Shown piece by piece: positions 1-8,184 of a stretch of 17,819 bases of DNA. A model generated the notes under the pieces. The model saw nothing but the letters and a program-made list of their open reading frames with translations, did not search any database and was not told where the DNA came from. The DNA lies in the NCBI GenBank assembly GCA_018060635.1, contig JAGOVR010000019.1, positions 1-17,819 of the forward strand, given 5' to 3'. Within the stretch, counting starts at the first letter, position 1, and each line of letters starts with the position of its first letter. The DNA comes from Bacteriovoracaceae bacterium. Lineage in GTDB: Bacteria; Bdellovibrionota; Bacteriovoracia; Bacteriovoracales; Bacteriovoracaceae. Both the position numbers and the translations under genes were made by a program.

Positions 1-477
1 GTTATCTTCATACCAAAACCCAATTAATAGATAGGAGCAAAGCCCCACTCCTTCCCATCCAAAAAAAAGAACTAAAAGATTAGAAGAAAGAGTTAAAAGA
101 AGCATAAAGAAAATAAAAAGTGATAAATAAGAAAAATATTTCCCTGGACGCGGATCATCTTTCATATAGCCCATTGAAAACAACGTGATCAAACTTCCAA
201 TTCCTGTCACCATAAAAGTTAACGTATAAGAGAGGGAATCTAATAAAAAACTAACATCTAAGGACATTGTTCCTAAATTTACCCATTGCCATAAATTCTC
301 AGTTACAACTTGTCCTGAATGTATTGATGAAAAGTGAGTAAGTAAAACAACAAAAGAAAAAAGTGTACCTAAAAAAGAAATGACACCTGCTTTATAAATA
401 GATGCTTTAGTCTTAAAAAATAAGCCATTTAAAAGAAAAGCCAAGAGAGGGAAAAAAGGTATCCAGACAATATTCAT
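1..477 (-). CDS. nuoL: NADH-quinone oxidoreductase subunit L, second copy (5' part only)
   Basis: N-terminal 159 codons of an antiporter-like proton-pumping subunit of the complex I membrane arm; the gene runs off the left edge. The translation starts MNIVWIPFFPLLAFLLNG, typical of NuoL, and reaches the conserved TM5 motif GWEGVGLCSYLLIGFWY, whose Glu142 corresponds to the essential E. coli NuoL Glu144. The segment following SMGYMKDDPRPGKYF also fits NuoL and excludes NuoM and NuoN. The ATG at 477-475 lies one base after the nuoK stop (TAA-T-ATG), so translation is probably coupled. In the family about 450 further residues should follow beyond the edge. This copy is closer to textbook NuoL around TM5 than the complete copy at 5723-7876, which has FWEIMGFCSYSLIGFYY instead. 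Confidence 0.95.
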   Translation of the reverse strand, partial: MNIVWIPFFPLLAFLLNGLFFKTKASIYKAGVISFLGTLFSFVVLLTHFSSIHSGQVVTENLWQWVNLGTMSLDVSFLLDSLSYTLTFMVTGIGSLITLFSMGYMKDDPRPGKYFSYLSLFIFFMLLLTLSSNLLVLFFGWEGVGLCSYLLIGFWYEDN

Positions 478-478
478 A

Positions 479-772
479 TTAATCTGCCTTCACTGAAATT
501 TCATCTATCTGTGTTATTTGTTTTTTCTTAAAAAGTAAAATCATAATACTTAATCCAATAGCGGCTTCGGCGGCGGCGACAGTGATAATAAAAAAAACTT
601 GAAGCTGAGCTTGTGCGTAACCTAATGTTTTAGAAAGCAAAACAAATAATAAATTAATAGAACTTAACATAAGCTCAATACAAAGCAGTATCGATACAAA
701 TTCTTTTTTGATAAGAAGCCCTGTAAGGCCTATACAAAAAAGAAATACTGCTAAGAAATAATAAATTTGCAT
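479..772 (-). CDS. nuoK: NADH-quinone oxidoreductase subunit K, second copy
   Basis: Small three-helix membrane subunit of complex I, an MrpC-like partner of the antiporter subunits, forming part of the central hydrophilic axis. Its 97 residues match the usual length of about 100. The two membrane glutamates essential in E. coli NuoK (Glu36, Glu72) are present as Glu33 in LLCIELMLSSINL and Glu69 in VAAAEAAIGLSI. It starts three bases after the nuoJ stop, with AAGGA upstream of the ATG, and is followed directly by nuoL. The codons for the VAAAEAA stretch (about 561-580) are unusually GC-rich for this window and nearly identical to those in the other nuoK. The identification is secure from motif, size and position. 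Confidence 0.96.
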   Translation of the reverse strand: MQIYYFLAVFLFCIGLTGLLIKKEFVSILLCIELMLSSINLLFVLLSKTLGYAQAQLQVFFIITVAAAEAAIGLSIMILLFKKKQITQIDEISVKAD

Positions 773-775
773 AAA

Positions 776-1258
776 CTAATCCTTAAACTTTTCTTTAGTC
801 ATCATAACAACTGCTAAAATAGTGGCAAATAATAGAAGTGTTAATAACTCAAAAGGAACTAAGTATTTTTCAAATAAAATTGAGAATAAGTCATACATAT
901 CTGTATACGGTAGTAAGTCATTTTTTAAAAAATCTTTTTTATAATAAAAAATAAAAGAAAGCGTTATCAAAAATAAACTAGTAAGACCCATAATAAGGTG
1001 TTCTCTTAACTTCAACTGTTCTTTTTTAAAAGAAGAAGGGAGGTGAAAAAACATAAGGACAAAAACAAATAAAATAGTAATAGCTCCCGCATACACAATA
1101 ACTTGAATAACCGCCAAAAAAGGACTGCCTAGTTCAAAAAAAATACCCGCCATACTTAAAAGTACTAAAAGTAAACTGAATGCAGATGCTATTTGATTTT
1201 TAGAGAACAACATGACTGTAGCAAAAAACATAGCCGTAAAAGTTAGAAGAATACTCAT
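776..1258 (-). CDS. nuoJ: NADH-quinone oxidoreductase subunit J, second copy
   Basis: Membrane subunit of complex I next to NuoA and NuoK. The signature is the TM3 segment VIQVIVYAGAITILFVFVLM at residues 50-69, with the conserved tyrosine (Tyr56) at the family's pi-bulge position. About five membrane helices are expected. I chose the ATG at 1258, giving 160 residues, although the frame is open to an upstream ATG at 1333. The chosen start overlaps the nuoH stop as ATGA, has a GGGGGA Shine-Dalgarno five bases upstream, and begins exactly at the family N-terminus (MSILLTFTAMFF); the longer form would add 25 hydrophilic residues lying inside the nuoH coding sequence. An ATG at 1270 is a second alternative. 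Confidence 0.94.
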   Translation of the reverse strand: MSILLTFTAMFFATVMLFSKNQIASAFSLLLVLLSMAGIFFELGSPFLAVIQVIVYAGAITILFVFVLMFFHLPSSFKKEQLKLREHLIMGLTSLFLITLSFIFYYKKDFLKNDLLPYTDMYDLFSILFEKYLVPFELLTLLLFATILAVVMMTKEKFKD

Positions 1259-2304
1259 GCATTCCCCCATAGATAAGTTACGATGACTGTTATCAATAAA
1301 TTTAAAATAGAAAGAGGAAATAAAATCTTCCAACCTAAATGCATAAGTTGATCATAACGAAAACGTGGAATAGACCAACGTACCCAGATAAAAAACCAAA
1401 TCATAAAGGCTACTTTAGCTATCAATGATAAAAACTGTAAGTATGGCAATAGTGCTGGAGAAGAAGCGGTGATGAGACTTAAACCTGGTAATAATGAATA
1501 TCCTCCAAAAAATAAAATAACAAATAAAGCTGAGAGCACAATCATATGCATATATTCTGAAAGAAAAAACATAGCAAACTTCATAGAAGAATATTCCACA
1601 TGATAGCCTGCAACTAATTCTGACTCCCCTTCCGCTAGATCAAAAGGAAGTCGATTACACTCTGCAAAGATTCCTACTAAAAAAATAAGCATGGCTATAG
1701 GCTGAAGTAAAAATCCATAACGAGGAATAAAAAAGAGCAAAGACTGTTCTTGATAAGCAATTATTTCATGTATATCCACTGTGCCATAAACTAATAAGAT
1801 ACAAACAATTGTAACAGAAAGTGAAAGCTCATAGCTTACCATCTGCGCTGTTGCTCTTAAGGCACCCAACATAGAGAATTTATTATTAGAGGCCCAACCT
1901 GCTAGTAAAATTCCATAAAAACCTAATTCTGCAACTGCAAAAATATAAAAAACTCCCAAGGGACTGTGGAAAGCTTCAGGGAAAAAAATTGCTCCGTTCA
2001 ATTCAAAAGGGGCACAAAAAGGAATTGCGGCTAGAGGTAAAACGGCAACAATCAAACTTATAATAGGAGCCGCATTATAAAAAAAAGGTTGTACGTGACT
2101 AGGAGTTACTTCTTCTTTAAATAAAAATTTAAGGACATCGGCTAAAGGTTGTAAAATTCCAAAAGGACCTACCCTATTAGGGCCTACTCGTTTTTGAATG
2201 TAAGCGGCACCTCTACGCTCTACTTGTAAAATAAGAGGAAGAGTTAGAAGAGGCACAAAAAGTGCCACTAGTGATTTTAGAATAACTATAAAGACATCCT
2301 GCAT
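1255..2304 (-). CDS. nuoH: NADH-quinone oxidoreductase subunit H, second copy
   Basis: NuoH/ND1 is the membrane subunit that forms most of the quinone chamber and connects the redox arm to the proton channels. Visible hallmarks are VERRGAAYIQKRVGPNRVGP (residues 28-47), GWASNNKFSMLGALRATAQ, Tyr-Glu159, and the acidic loop AECNRLPFDLAEGESELVAG (residues 214-233) with Glu215, 225, 227 and 229, followed by GYHVEYSSMKFAMFFLSEY. The 349 residues lie in the usual range, with about eight helices. The ATG directly abuts the nuoA stop (TAAATG), and the stop overlaps nuoJ. An extra glutamate (Glu126 in AVAELGFYG) sits in a helix where the other NuoH of this window has Ser. Nothing suggests inactivation. 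Confidence 0.97.
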   Translation of the reverse strand: MQDVFIVILKSLVALFVPLLTLPLILQVERRGAAYIQKRVGPNRVGPFGILQPLADVLKFLFKEEVTPSHVQPFFYNAAPIISLIVAVLPLAAIPFCAPFELNGAIFFPEAFHSPLGVFYIFAVAELGFYGILLAGWASNNKFSMLGALRATAQMVSYELSLSVTIVCILLVYGTVDIHEIIAYQEQSLLFFIPRYGFLLQPIAMLIFLVGIFAECNRLPFDLAEGESELVAGYHVEYSSMKFAMFFLSEYMHMIVLSALFVILFFGGYSLLPGLSLITASSPALLPYLQFLSLIAKVAFMIWFFIWVRWSIPRFRYDQLMHLGWKILFPLSILNLLITVIVTYLWGNA

Positions 2305-2670
2305 TTATTTTTCCCAGTCTAAACTTTTAGAAAAAAGAACAAATAAATATCCCACTAACAATACAACTAAAAAAAACATCAACTCCCACGCCCACAAAAG
2401 AGGATTCAAACTTTTTTTAAGTGATAACACCCACGGAACTAAAAAAACAACTTCCACATCAAAAAGTAAAAATAAAACAGCCGTAAGATAAAACTTAATA
2501 TCGTATCTGCGATGAGCTCCCCCTACAGGGTTAACTCCCGACTCATAAATATTATTTTTTCTTACCCCTTTATGCTTAGCCCCTACTAAAAGAGAAACCC
2601 CTAACATTCCTAGGCCTATGAGAAGACCCATAAAAATAAAAAAGAGAACTGGCCAAAGTGTTGAACTCAT
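2305..2670 (-). CDS. nuoA: NADH-quinone oxidoreductase subunit A, second copy
   Basis: NuoA/ND3, a three-helix membrane subunit at the junction of the membrane and peripheral arms. Its 121 residues match the family. The TM1-TM2 loop is IYESGVNPVGGAHRRYDIKF and TM2 carries FDVEVVFLVPW with the conserved Asp71 and Glu73. The loop has Ser44 where many NuoA/ND3 proteins, including the other copy here, have Cys (YECG); E. coli NuoA also has Ser there. The start is 10 bases after the nuoN stop, and the AAGG serving as ribosome binding site overlaps that stop codon, so set 2 follows set 1 without any room for a separate terminator or promoter. Confidence 0.97.
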   Translation of the reverse strand: MSSTLWPVLFFIFMGLLIGLGMLGVSLLVGAKHKGVRKNNIYESGVNPVGGAHRRYDIKFYLTAVLFLLFDVEVVFLVPWVLSLKKSLNPLLWAWELMFFLVVLLVGYLFVLFSKSLDWEK

Positions 2671-2680
2671 AAACTTAACC

Positions 2681-4156
2681 TTATGGAATAAAAATGCTCG
2701 CTCCCTGAGTTACTAGCATGATTTTTTCCCAAAAGATTCCAAGAATAAAAATGGGTAACGTAATACATAAAATGACTACTTGATTTTGAAAATTGAATCC
2801 TTCAATGTCTCCTTCAAATTCGGGAGCATCAAAAACCATCATTTTAATAAGCTTCATATAATAATAAAGAGAAATCACTGAATTAATTCCCGCAATCATT
2901 GTTACGCCATAATATTTATGCTCAATCAATACTGAAAAAATATTAAACTTAGCAATAAATCCACTAAAAGGAGGAATCCCTGCTAAAGAAAAGAGAACCA
3001 TAATCATGAGACAAGCCATTAAAGGATTTTTATGAATAAGCCCTTTAAAATAAAATGTTGAATCATTCCCTACTTTATCCGTCACAAAAGAAGCTATAAA
3101 GAAAGCTCCCATTGTCATAAAAAGATAATTAAAAGCATAAAATAAAACAGCATTATTACCTTTCGCACTCATCACTAAAACAGCTAATAACATCATCCCA
3201 GCATGAGCAATGGAAGAGAAAGCCAAAAGACGCTTAATAGATGTTTGACCAATGGCTGAAATATTTCCTACCGTCATAGTTAAGATAGCAATCATCTGCA
3301 AAAGATTTACCCAACTTGCTTGTAACGAACTTTCTTTTAAGAAAAAAACTTGCGTCACTCTAAGAATTGCAACAAGTCCTGCTATCTTCGGAACTATAGA
3401 AAAAAAAGCTGTCACAGGTAACGGTGAACCTTGATAAACATCTGGCGACCACATATGAAAAGGAACACACGCAATTTTAAAACCAAGACCCACAAATAAA
3501 AGAAGAAAAGAAAGCAAGAGTCCTAAATGAGAAACAGTTCCTGCTGATAACACACTAGGAATTTTTACAGCAATTTCTGCAAAATGAATTGTACCTAATA
3601 ATCCATATATGTGGCTTATCCCAAAAACCATAAGTCCTGCAGACAAACCACCATAAAGTGCATACTTAAGTCCTGCTTCTAAAGATTTGTGATCATTTTT
3701 TTTGAGTGAACTTAAAATATAAGAAAGAATGGAAAGCGTTTCAATTCCTAAATAAAGTGTCAGAAGATTGTTAGCCGAAACAAGGAGCATTCCACCTACT
3801 AAAACTCCTAAAGTAATGCTCAAAAATTCTGACTTAGCTTCTTCTACAATTTCCTTAGAAAAATAACTTAAATAGGTAACGCCCATTGTTCCTAAAACCA
3901 TAATAATTTTAGTGAACGTTGAAATACCATCTATAACAATGGCATTAAAAAAAACAGTGGTAGGTTTTTGCCCTAACTGTGACATCAAGACAGACAGGGC
4001 TACTAATTGCCCTATCCCTGATATGACAAAAACTATAAAACGATTTTTTTCTGTTGGTTCATAAAATGCTTCTGTAAATAAAACAGCACAGAGAGTAAAA
4101 ATAATTAACAGCTCTGGAACATAGAAACCTAAGTTTGAAAGTAATGTTACGTTCAC
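2681..4156 (-). CDS. nuoN: NADH-quinone oxidoreductase subunit N
   Basis: Antiporter-like proton-pumping subunit of the complex I membrane arm, 491 residues with about 14 membrane helices. The TM5 glutamate is Glu139 in LLTLYLGIETLSILSY. The TM7 lysine is Lys227 in GLGFKIACVPFHMWSPDVYQ, continuing into the NuoN-type GSPLPVTAFFSIVPK, which separates it from NuoL and NuoM. The start codon is GTG (4156-4154), preceded at five bases by a perfect AGGAGG that overlaps the nuoM stop codon, so coupled translation is likely. It is the only NuoN in the window and closes the first, complete membrane-arm set; nuoA of set 2 follows after 10 bases. Confidence 0.97.
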   Translation of the reverse strand: MNVTLLSNLGFYVPELLIIFTLCAVLFTEAFYEPTEKNRFIVFVISGIGQLVALSVLMSQLGQKPTTVFFNAIVIDGISTFTKIIMVLGTMGVTYLSYFSKEIVEEAKSEFLSITLGVLVGGMLLVSANNLLTLYLGIETLSILSYILSSLKKNDHKSLEAGLKYALYGGLSAGLMVFGISHIYGLLGTIHFAEIAVKIPSVLSAGTVSHLGLLLSFLLLFVGLGFKIACVPFHMWSPDVYQGSPLPVTAFFSIVPKIAGLVAILRVTQVFFLKESSLQASWVNLLQMIAILTMTVGNISAIGQTSIKRLLAFSSIAHAGMMLLAVLVMSAKGNNAVLFYAFNYLFMTMGAFFIASFVTDKVGNDSTFYFKGLIHKNPLMACLMIMVLFSLAGIPPFSGFIAKFNIFSVLIEHKYYGVTMIAGINSVISLYYYMKLIKMMVFDAPEFEGDIEGFNFQNQVVILCITLPIFILGIFWEKIMLVTQGASIFIP

Positions 4157-4161
4157 CTATT

Positions 4162-4167
4162 CCTCCT
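4162..4167 (-). promoter_or_regulatory. Shine-Dalgarno AGGAGG of nuoN, deciding a GTG start
   Basis: A perfect AGGAGG lies five bases before the GTG at 4156 and overlaps the nuoM stop codon. It is the strongest ribosome binding site in the window. It supports the GTG start and suggests that nuoN is translated by ribosomes terminating on nuoM. Confidence 0.85.
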
Positions 4168-5698
4168 ATGAACCAGCGTATTGAGACAGAAGGGTTACTA
4201 AATTTTCTACTGAAGCCTTCATCATATTAAGAACAGGAGCTGGGAAAATACCAAAAATAATGACAGCCGCACAAAGAGGAACCATATAAAAAATCTCACG
4301 AGCATTCATATCTTCATATTTTTTAGTTTCTGGATTTACTTCTCCAAAGAACATTCTCTTAAACATCCATAAAAGATAAGCCGCACCAATAAGTAGTCCA
4401 AAAACAGCAATCACTGTAAGCGTTGTAAATTTTTTATAAATACCTAAGAAAATAAGTGCCTCTGAAATAAACCCTGAAAAACCTGGAAGTCCCATAGAGG
4501 CAAACATGGCTAAAATAAAAACAATAGAATATTTCGGAAGTGTTGTGTACAGCCCACCATAACCTAAAGAGCCATCAGGTTTTACAATCCAACGGTGATG
4601 AGATCTTTCATATAAAATCCCTACTAATAAAAACAGCATCGCCGTAGACATTCCGTGGTTAAACATTTGTAAAACAGCTCCATTCATACTCTGCGTTGTC
4701 ATCGCCGCAAGACCTAGCATGACCATTCCCATGTGAGAAACGGATGAGTAAGCCACTAATTTTTTTAAATCATCTTGGGCCATAGCACAGAAGGCCCCAT
4801 AAATAAGACTAATCAAACCTAATATAGCTATGACTGAAGAAAAATGAACTGCCGCTGATGGAAACATAGGAAAAGAAATTCTAAGAAAACCGTAACTTCC
4901 CATTTTAAGTAAAACCCCAGCTAAAATAACAGAAACAGCTGTAGGAGCTTGTACGTGAGCGTGCGGTAACCATGTATGAAAAGGGAAAATAGGAACTTTA
5001 ATAGCAAAACCAATAAACATCGCCCAAAAAGCTAGTTTATCAAAAGACCATTGAGAGCCAAAAAGTGTAACAACTGTATTTGTAAATTTTCCACCTTGCA
5101 GAGCAATCATATCAAATGAATCTGCGCCACTACCAGAAACAAAGTAAAGTGCCACAATTCCCACTAACATAATAATTGAACCAAAAAAGGTATAAAGAAA
5201 AAATTTAATAGCGGCATACTCTCTGTTTTCGCCGCCCCATACACCAATAAGAAAAAACATGGGGATAAGCATAACTTCCCAGAAAACATAAAAAAGGAAA
5301 AAATCTAAAGACATGAACACACCAAAGACAGCCGCTTCTAAAAGAAGTAATAAAGCAAAATAAGACTTTATAGATTTTTCAACTGTCCATGAGCTTAAAA
5401 TACAAATAAAGAAAAGAGCTCCATTTAAAATAATCATAGGAAGAGAAATACCATCAACCCCTAAAGTGTAATTAATAAAGAAAGCTTTAATCCAAGGAAG
5501 TTTTACAAACAAATGAGGCTGTATAGCCGCAATGCTGTTATCAAACTGGCAATAAAGTAAAATGGTAAACATGAAAGTTGCGGCTGTGGTAAACAATGCC
5601 ACATAACGAATTAATTTTTCGTTATCCTTAGGAAGGGAAAAAATAGTAACCATTCCTACAAGAGGAAACCACAAAATCCAATTCAAGATACTATGCAC
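4166..5698 (-). CDS. nuoM: NADH-quinone oxidoreductase subunit M
   Basis: Antiporter-like proton-pumping subunit of complex I, 510 residues (E. coli NuoM 509) with about 14 helices. Glu141 in FWEVMLIPMFFLIGVWGG corresponds to E. coli Glu144. Lys234 in FAIKVPIFPFHTWLPHAH is the TM7 lysine, and the sequence continues with the NuoM hallmark VQAPTAVSVILAGVLLKMG. A second conserved block, KKLVAYSSVSHMG, is also present. The start is GTG at 5698-5696 with AAGGAG seven bases upstream. It lies 24 bases after nuoL, the longest gap in this operon. Only one nuoM is in the window; a second may follow the truncated nuoL beyond the left edge. Confidence 0.98.
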   Translation of the reverse strand: MHSILNWILWFPLVGMVTIFSLPKDNEKLIRYVALFTTAATFMFTILLYCQFDNSIAAIQPHLFVKLPWIKAFFINYTLGVDGISLPMIILNGALFFICILSSWTVEKSIKSYFALLLLLEAAVFGVFMSLDFFLFYVFWEVMLIPMFFLIGVWGGENREYAAIKFFLYTFFGSIIMLVGIVALYFVSGSGADSFDMIALQGGKFTNTVVTLFGSQWSFDKLAFWAMFIGFAIKVPIFPFHTWLPHAHVQAPTAVSVILAGVLLKMGSYGFLRISFPMFPSAAVHFSSVIAILGLISLIYGAFCAMAQDDLKKLVAYSSVSHMGMVMLGLAAMTTQSMNGAVLQMFNHGMSTAMLFLLVGILYERSHHRWIVKPDGSLGYGGLYTTLPKYSIVFILAMFASMGLPGFSGFISEALIFLGIYKKFTTLTVIAVFGLLIGAAYLLWMFKRMFFGEVNPETKKYEDMNAREIFYMVPLCAAVIIFGIFPAPVLNMMKASVENLVTLLSQYAGS

Positions 5699-5705
5699 GG
5701 TAACT

Positions 5706-5711
5706 CTCCTT
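5706..5711 (-). promoter_or_regulatory. Shine-Dalgarno AAGGAG of nuoM, deciding a GTG start
   Basis: AAGGAG is followed after seven bases by the GTG at 5698. No in-frame ATG gives a family-like N-terminus, so this site decides the start. It lies in the 24-base nuoL-nuoM gap. Confidence 0.8.
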
Positions 5712-5722
5712 ATAAAATGGGT

Positions 5723-7876
5723 CTAAAAAGCCCATAAATAACTAGCTAAGACAAAAATAATAACCATAAAGTAAAACTGAACTCTTCCTGATTGCACCAT
5801 ACGCAAAATGAGACTAAATAAGTTAACAGCAACTCCTGCTCCATCTACGAAAATAGCATCCACAATAACGTTATCAAACCAACGATGAGCTCGGTAAAGA
5901 ATTTCATTCACTTTTTTAAATCCATCAATAGCAAAACGATCATAGATACCCATATCAAACCAAGCCAGTGTTTTATTAAGTCTTAAAAGTCCTTTTTGAA
6001 TAAAGACTTTTATATAGAGATCATCAAAGTAATAATTATTATGTAACGCTTTATTCCAGCCTGCGAGCTTGGCCACAAAAAAATCAGGATTAATTTTTCT
6101 TTTAATATAAACTAAATAAGCCGCAAAAATCCCTAAGAACGCAATGATCAAAGAAATAATGGCCCCAACACTGTGAGCCGTATGTAACTTATGAGCTGTC
6201 TCGCTATGATCTTCTGCGTGGGAAAAATGAGAATGCTCTAAGTGCTGTGCTTCTCTTGTATCTACTTTTGAAAAACTTTCTTTAGTATAGTTTGAAAATT
6301 TACTGGTTTCAGGTTTAGTTATGAGTGTTTGAAACCATTCCACTTTTGCTTCTGAAAAAATTTTCCCAAAACTTTGACCTGTCATAGTTCCACAATAGAA
6401 AAAACCTAATGTAAAAACTGAAAGAATAAGAAGAGGGATATTGCTATTAATTTGTAAATGCTCTTTATGGCAGTGATGGTAAACGTCCTGATCTTTGGGC
6501 TCTCCAAAAAAAGTTAGAAAAATCATGCGGAACATATAAAAAGCAGTCAAGATAGCGGCACCGTAACCTAAAAGAGGAATAAGAATATGCTTAGGATTGG
6601 CAAAAAATCCAAAGTAAAGAGCGTCGCCTAAAATACGATCTTTAGAAACAAATCCTGAGAAAAAGGGAACTCCTGAAATAGCTAAAGTACAAGCAAACAT
6701 AGCGATAAAGGTAAAAGGAAGTTTTTTACGAAGTCCTCCCATTCTACGCATATCTTGAACGTGGCCATGCGTATGATGATCATGCAAAGAATGAATAACT
6801 GATCCTGCTGAAAGGAAAAGACACGCCTTAAAAACAGCATGAGTAATAAGATGCATAAAAGCTGGATTATAAGCTCCAACACCAATTCCCATAACCATAT
6901 AACCTAATTGCGAAATAGTGGAATAAGCGAGGACTGCTTTAATATCTGTTTGAATAATGGCAATAGTAGCGGCACCAAAAGCAGTGATAGCTCCAATGTA
7001 AGCAATAAAAGGAGTAAGTCCGCCTAATTCCATCAATGGATACATTCTTAGCGAAAGATAAACACCTGCCGCTACCATGGTAGCGGCGTGAATAAGAGCA
7101 GAACAAGGAGTAGGCCCCATCATGGCATCAGGAAGCCAAACTTGCAGAGGAAATTGCGCTGATTTTCCAATAGTTCCACAAAAAATAAAAAATCCTGCAA
7201 AAGTTGCAAGAGAAATTCCAAAGACTGAAAGGGAAGTAAAAGCTCCTGCAGAAATTGCTTTATAAATTTCAACATAAGAAACACTACCCACTACTGACCA
7301 TAACGCTGCAATTCCTAGTAAGAAGCAAACATCCCCTATTCGAGTAGTCATAAATGCTTTAAGAGAAGCATTCCCGGCTTTTTCTTTTTCGTAGTAAAAA
7401 CCAATAAGAGAATAAGAACAAAATCCCATGATTTCCCAAAAAATAAAAAGGCTTAAAAGATTATCAGAAAGAACTAAACCCAACATAGCGGAAGTAAAAA
7501 GTGTCATGTAAGTAAAAAATCTTCCGTAGCGAACATCACCTTTCATATAAAAAGTAGAAAACAGCAAAATAAGAGTTGCCGTCCCGCTCACCATGAAAAG
7601 CATTATAGCGCTCATGTTATCAATATAAATTCCCATTTCAAATTTACTACTAATAAGATCAAACCACGTGAAAGTTTTATGCACGTAATAATCTGAAGAA
7701 TAATGTGAAAGAAAATCTTTAAAAATTCTAAATGAATACAAAAAAGAAATAAAAACAGCACCCACACTTAAAAAATCCCCTTGGCGAGGTAATTTTTTGC
7801 CAAAAAAACAAAGGAGAACAAATGCCAAAAAAGGCACAAGGAATATGGGAGCTATGGAGAAAATTGTATATTCCAT
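5723..7876 (-). CDS. nuoL: NADH-quinone oxidoreductase subunit L, first copy, with long C-terminal region
   Basis: Distal antiporter-like proton pump of complex I, 717 residues compared with 613 in E. coli. Glu148 in FWEIMGFCSYSLIGF (TM5) and Lys238 in GKSAQFPLQVWLPDAMMGP (TM7) match E. coli Glu144 and Lys229, followed by TPCSALIHAATMVAAGVYL and DIKAVLAYSTISQLGYM. The C-terminal part holds a hydrophilic stretch at about 505-568, one helix, a segment around residues 595-680 expected to include the lateral helix, and a last helix after SGRVQFYF. Three histidine clusters are visible: residues 362-372 (six His), 467-473 (four) and 545-568 (eight). It starts two bases after the nuoK stop with AAGGA upstream. 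The extra length is the main deviation from the family; long NuoL C-termini with a His-containing linker do occur elsewhere. Confidence 0.97.
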   Translation of the reverse strand: MEYTIFSIAPIFLVPFLAFVLLCFFGKKLPRQGDFLSVGAVFISFLYSFRIFKDFLSHYSSDYYVHKTFTWFDLISSKFEMGIYIDNMSAIMLFMVSGTATLILLFSTFYMKGDVRYGRFFTYMTLFTSAMLGLVLSDNLLSLFIFWEIMGFCSYSLIGFYYEKEKAGNASLKAFMTTRIGDVCFLLGIAALWSVVGSVSYVEIYKAISAGAFTSLSVFGISLATFAGFFIFCGTIGKSAQFPLQVWLPDAMMGPTPCSALIHAATMVAAGVYLSLRMYPLMELGGLTPFIAYIGAITAFGAATIAIIQTDIKAVLAYSTISQLGYMVMGIGVGAYNPAFMHLITHAVFKACLFLSAGSVIHSLHDHHTHGHVQDMRRMGGLRKKLPFTFIAMFACTLAISGVPFFSGFVSKDRILGDALYFGFFANPKHILIPLLGYGAAILTAFYMFRMIFLTFFGEPKDQDVYHHCHKEHLQINSNIPLLILSVFTLGFFYCGTMTGQSFGKIFSEAKVEWFQTLITKPETSKFSNYTKESFSKVDTREAQHLEHSHFSHAEDHSETAHKLHTAHSVGAIISLIIAFLGIFAAYLVYIKRKINPDFFVAKLAGWNKALHNNYYFDDLYIKVFIQKGLLRLNKTLAWFDMGIYDRFAIDGFKKVNEILYRAHRWFDNVIVDAIFVDGAGVAVNLFSLILRMVQSGRVQFYFMVIIFVLASYLWAF

Positions 7877-7878
7877 TT

Positions 7879-8184
7879 TTAGTTCCTTAAATCTGAAGCT
7901 TCATCTATATGAACCGTTTCTTTTATCTGGAAAAATCTAATGACAATCGCGAGTCCCACTGCGGCTTCTGCGGCGGCGACAACAATAATAAAAAGAGGAA
8001 AAACATGGCCATCTAGCTCATGAGTGACAAATCTAGAGTAAGCTACAAAATTTAAAGCGGCGGCATTTAGAACTAACTCGATCCCTAATAAAATAGCAAT
8101 AATATTTTTTCTAGATAGCATCACAGCTATCCCAATTAAAAATAAGAATAAAGAAATAAGAAGATAAGATGAAAGCGTTATCAT
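7879..8184 (-). CDS. nuoK: NADH-quinone oxidoreductase subunit K, first copy
   Basis: Three-helix membrane subunit of complex I, 101 residues as usual. The essential glutamates are Glu36 in LLGIELVLNAAALNFVAYSR and Glu73 in VVAAAEAAVGLAIVI, at virtually the E. coli positions (36 and 72). The start overlaps the nuoJ stop as ATGA, and nuoL begins two bases after its own stop. Both NuoK copies in this window end with a similar IDE-containing tail (HIDEASDLRN here, QIDEISVKAD in the other), supporting common descent of the two sets or at least of the two nuoK genes. Alanine codons in the TM2 and TM3 motifs are GCC-rich, against the AT-rich usage around them. Confidence 0.97.
   Translation of the reverse strand: MITLSSYLLISLFLFLIGIAVMLSRKNIIAILLGIELVLNAAALNFVAYSRFVTHELDGHVFPLFIIVVAAAEAAVGLAIVIRFFQIKETVHIDEASDLRN

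Noticed and set aside
1259..1333. Longer start for the second nuoJ (ATG at 1333)
   Set aside because: It would overlap nuoH by 79 bases and add a hydrophilic leader; the ATG at 1258 has a strong ribosome binding site and the common ATGA overlap.
3252..3434. Plus-strand open frame of 60 codons
   Set aside because: It lies wholly inside nuoN on the other strand, has no family resemblance and no ribosome binding site; a shadow frame.
6682..6885. Minus-strand open frame of 67 codons rich in Leu and Ile
   Set aside because: It is another frame of the same strand inside nuoL; its hydrophobicity is a by-product of the membrane-protein codons.
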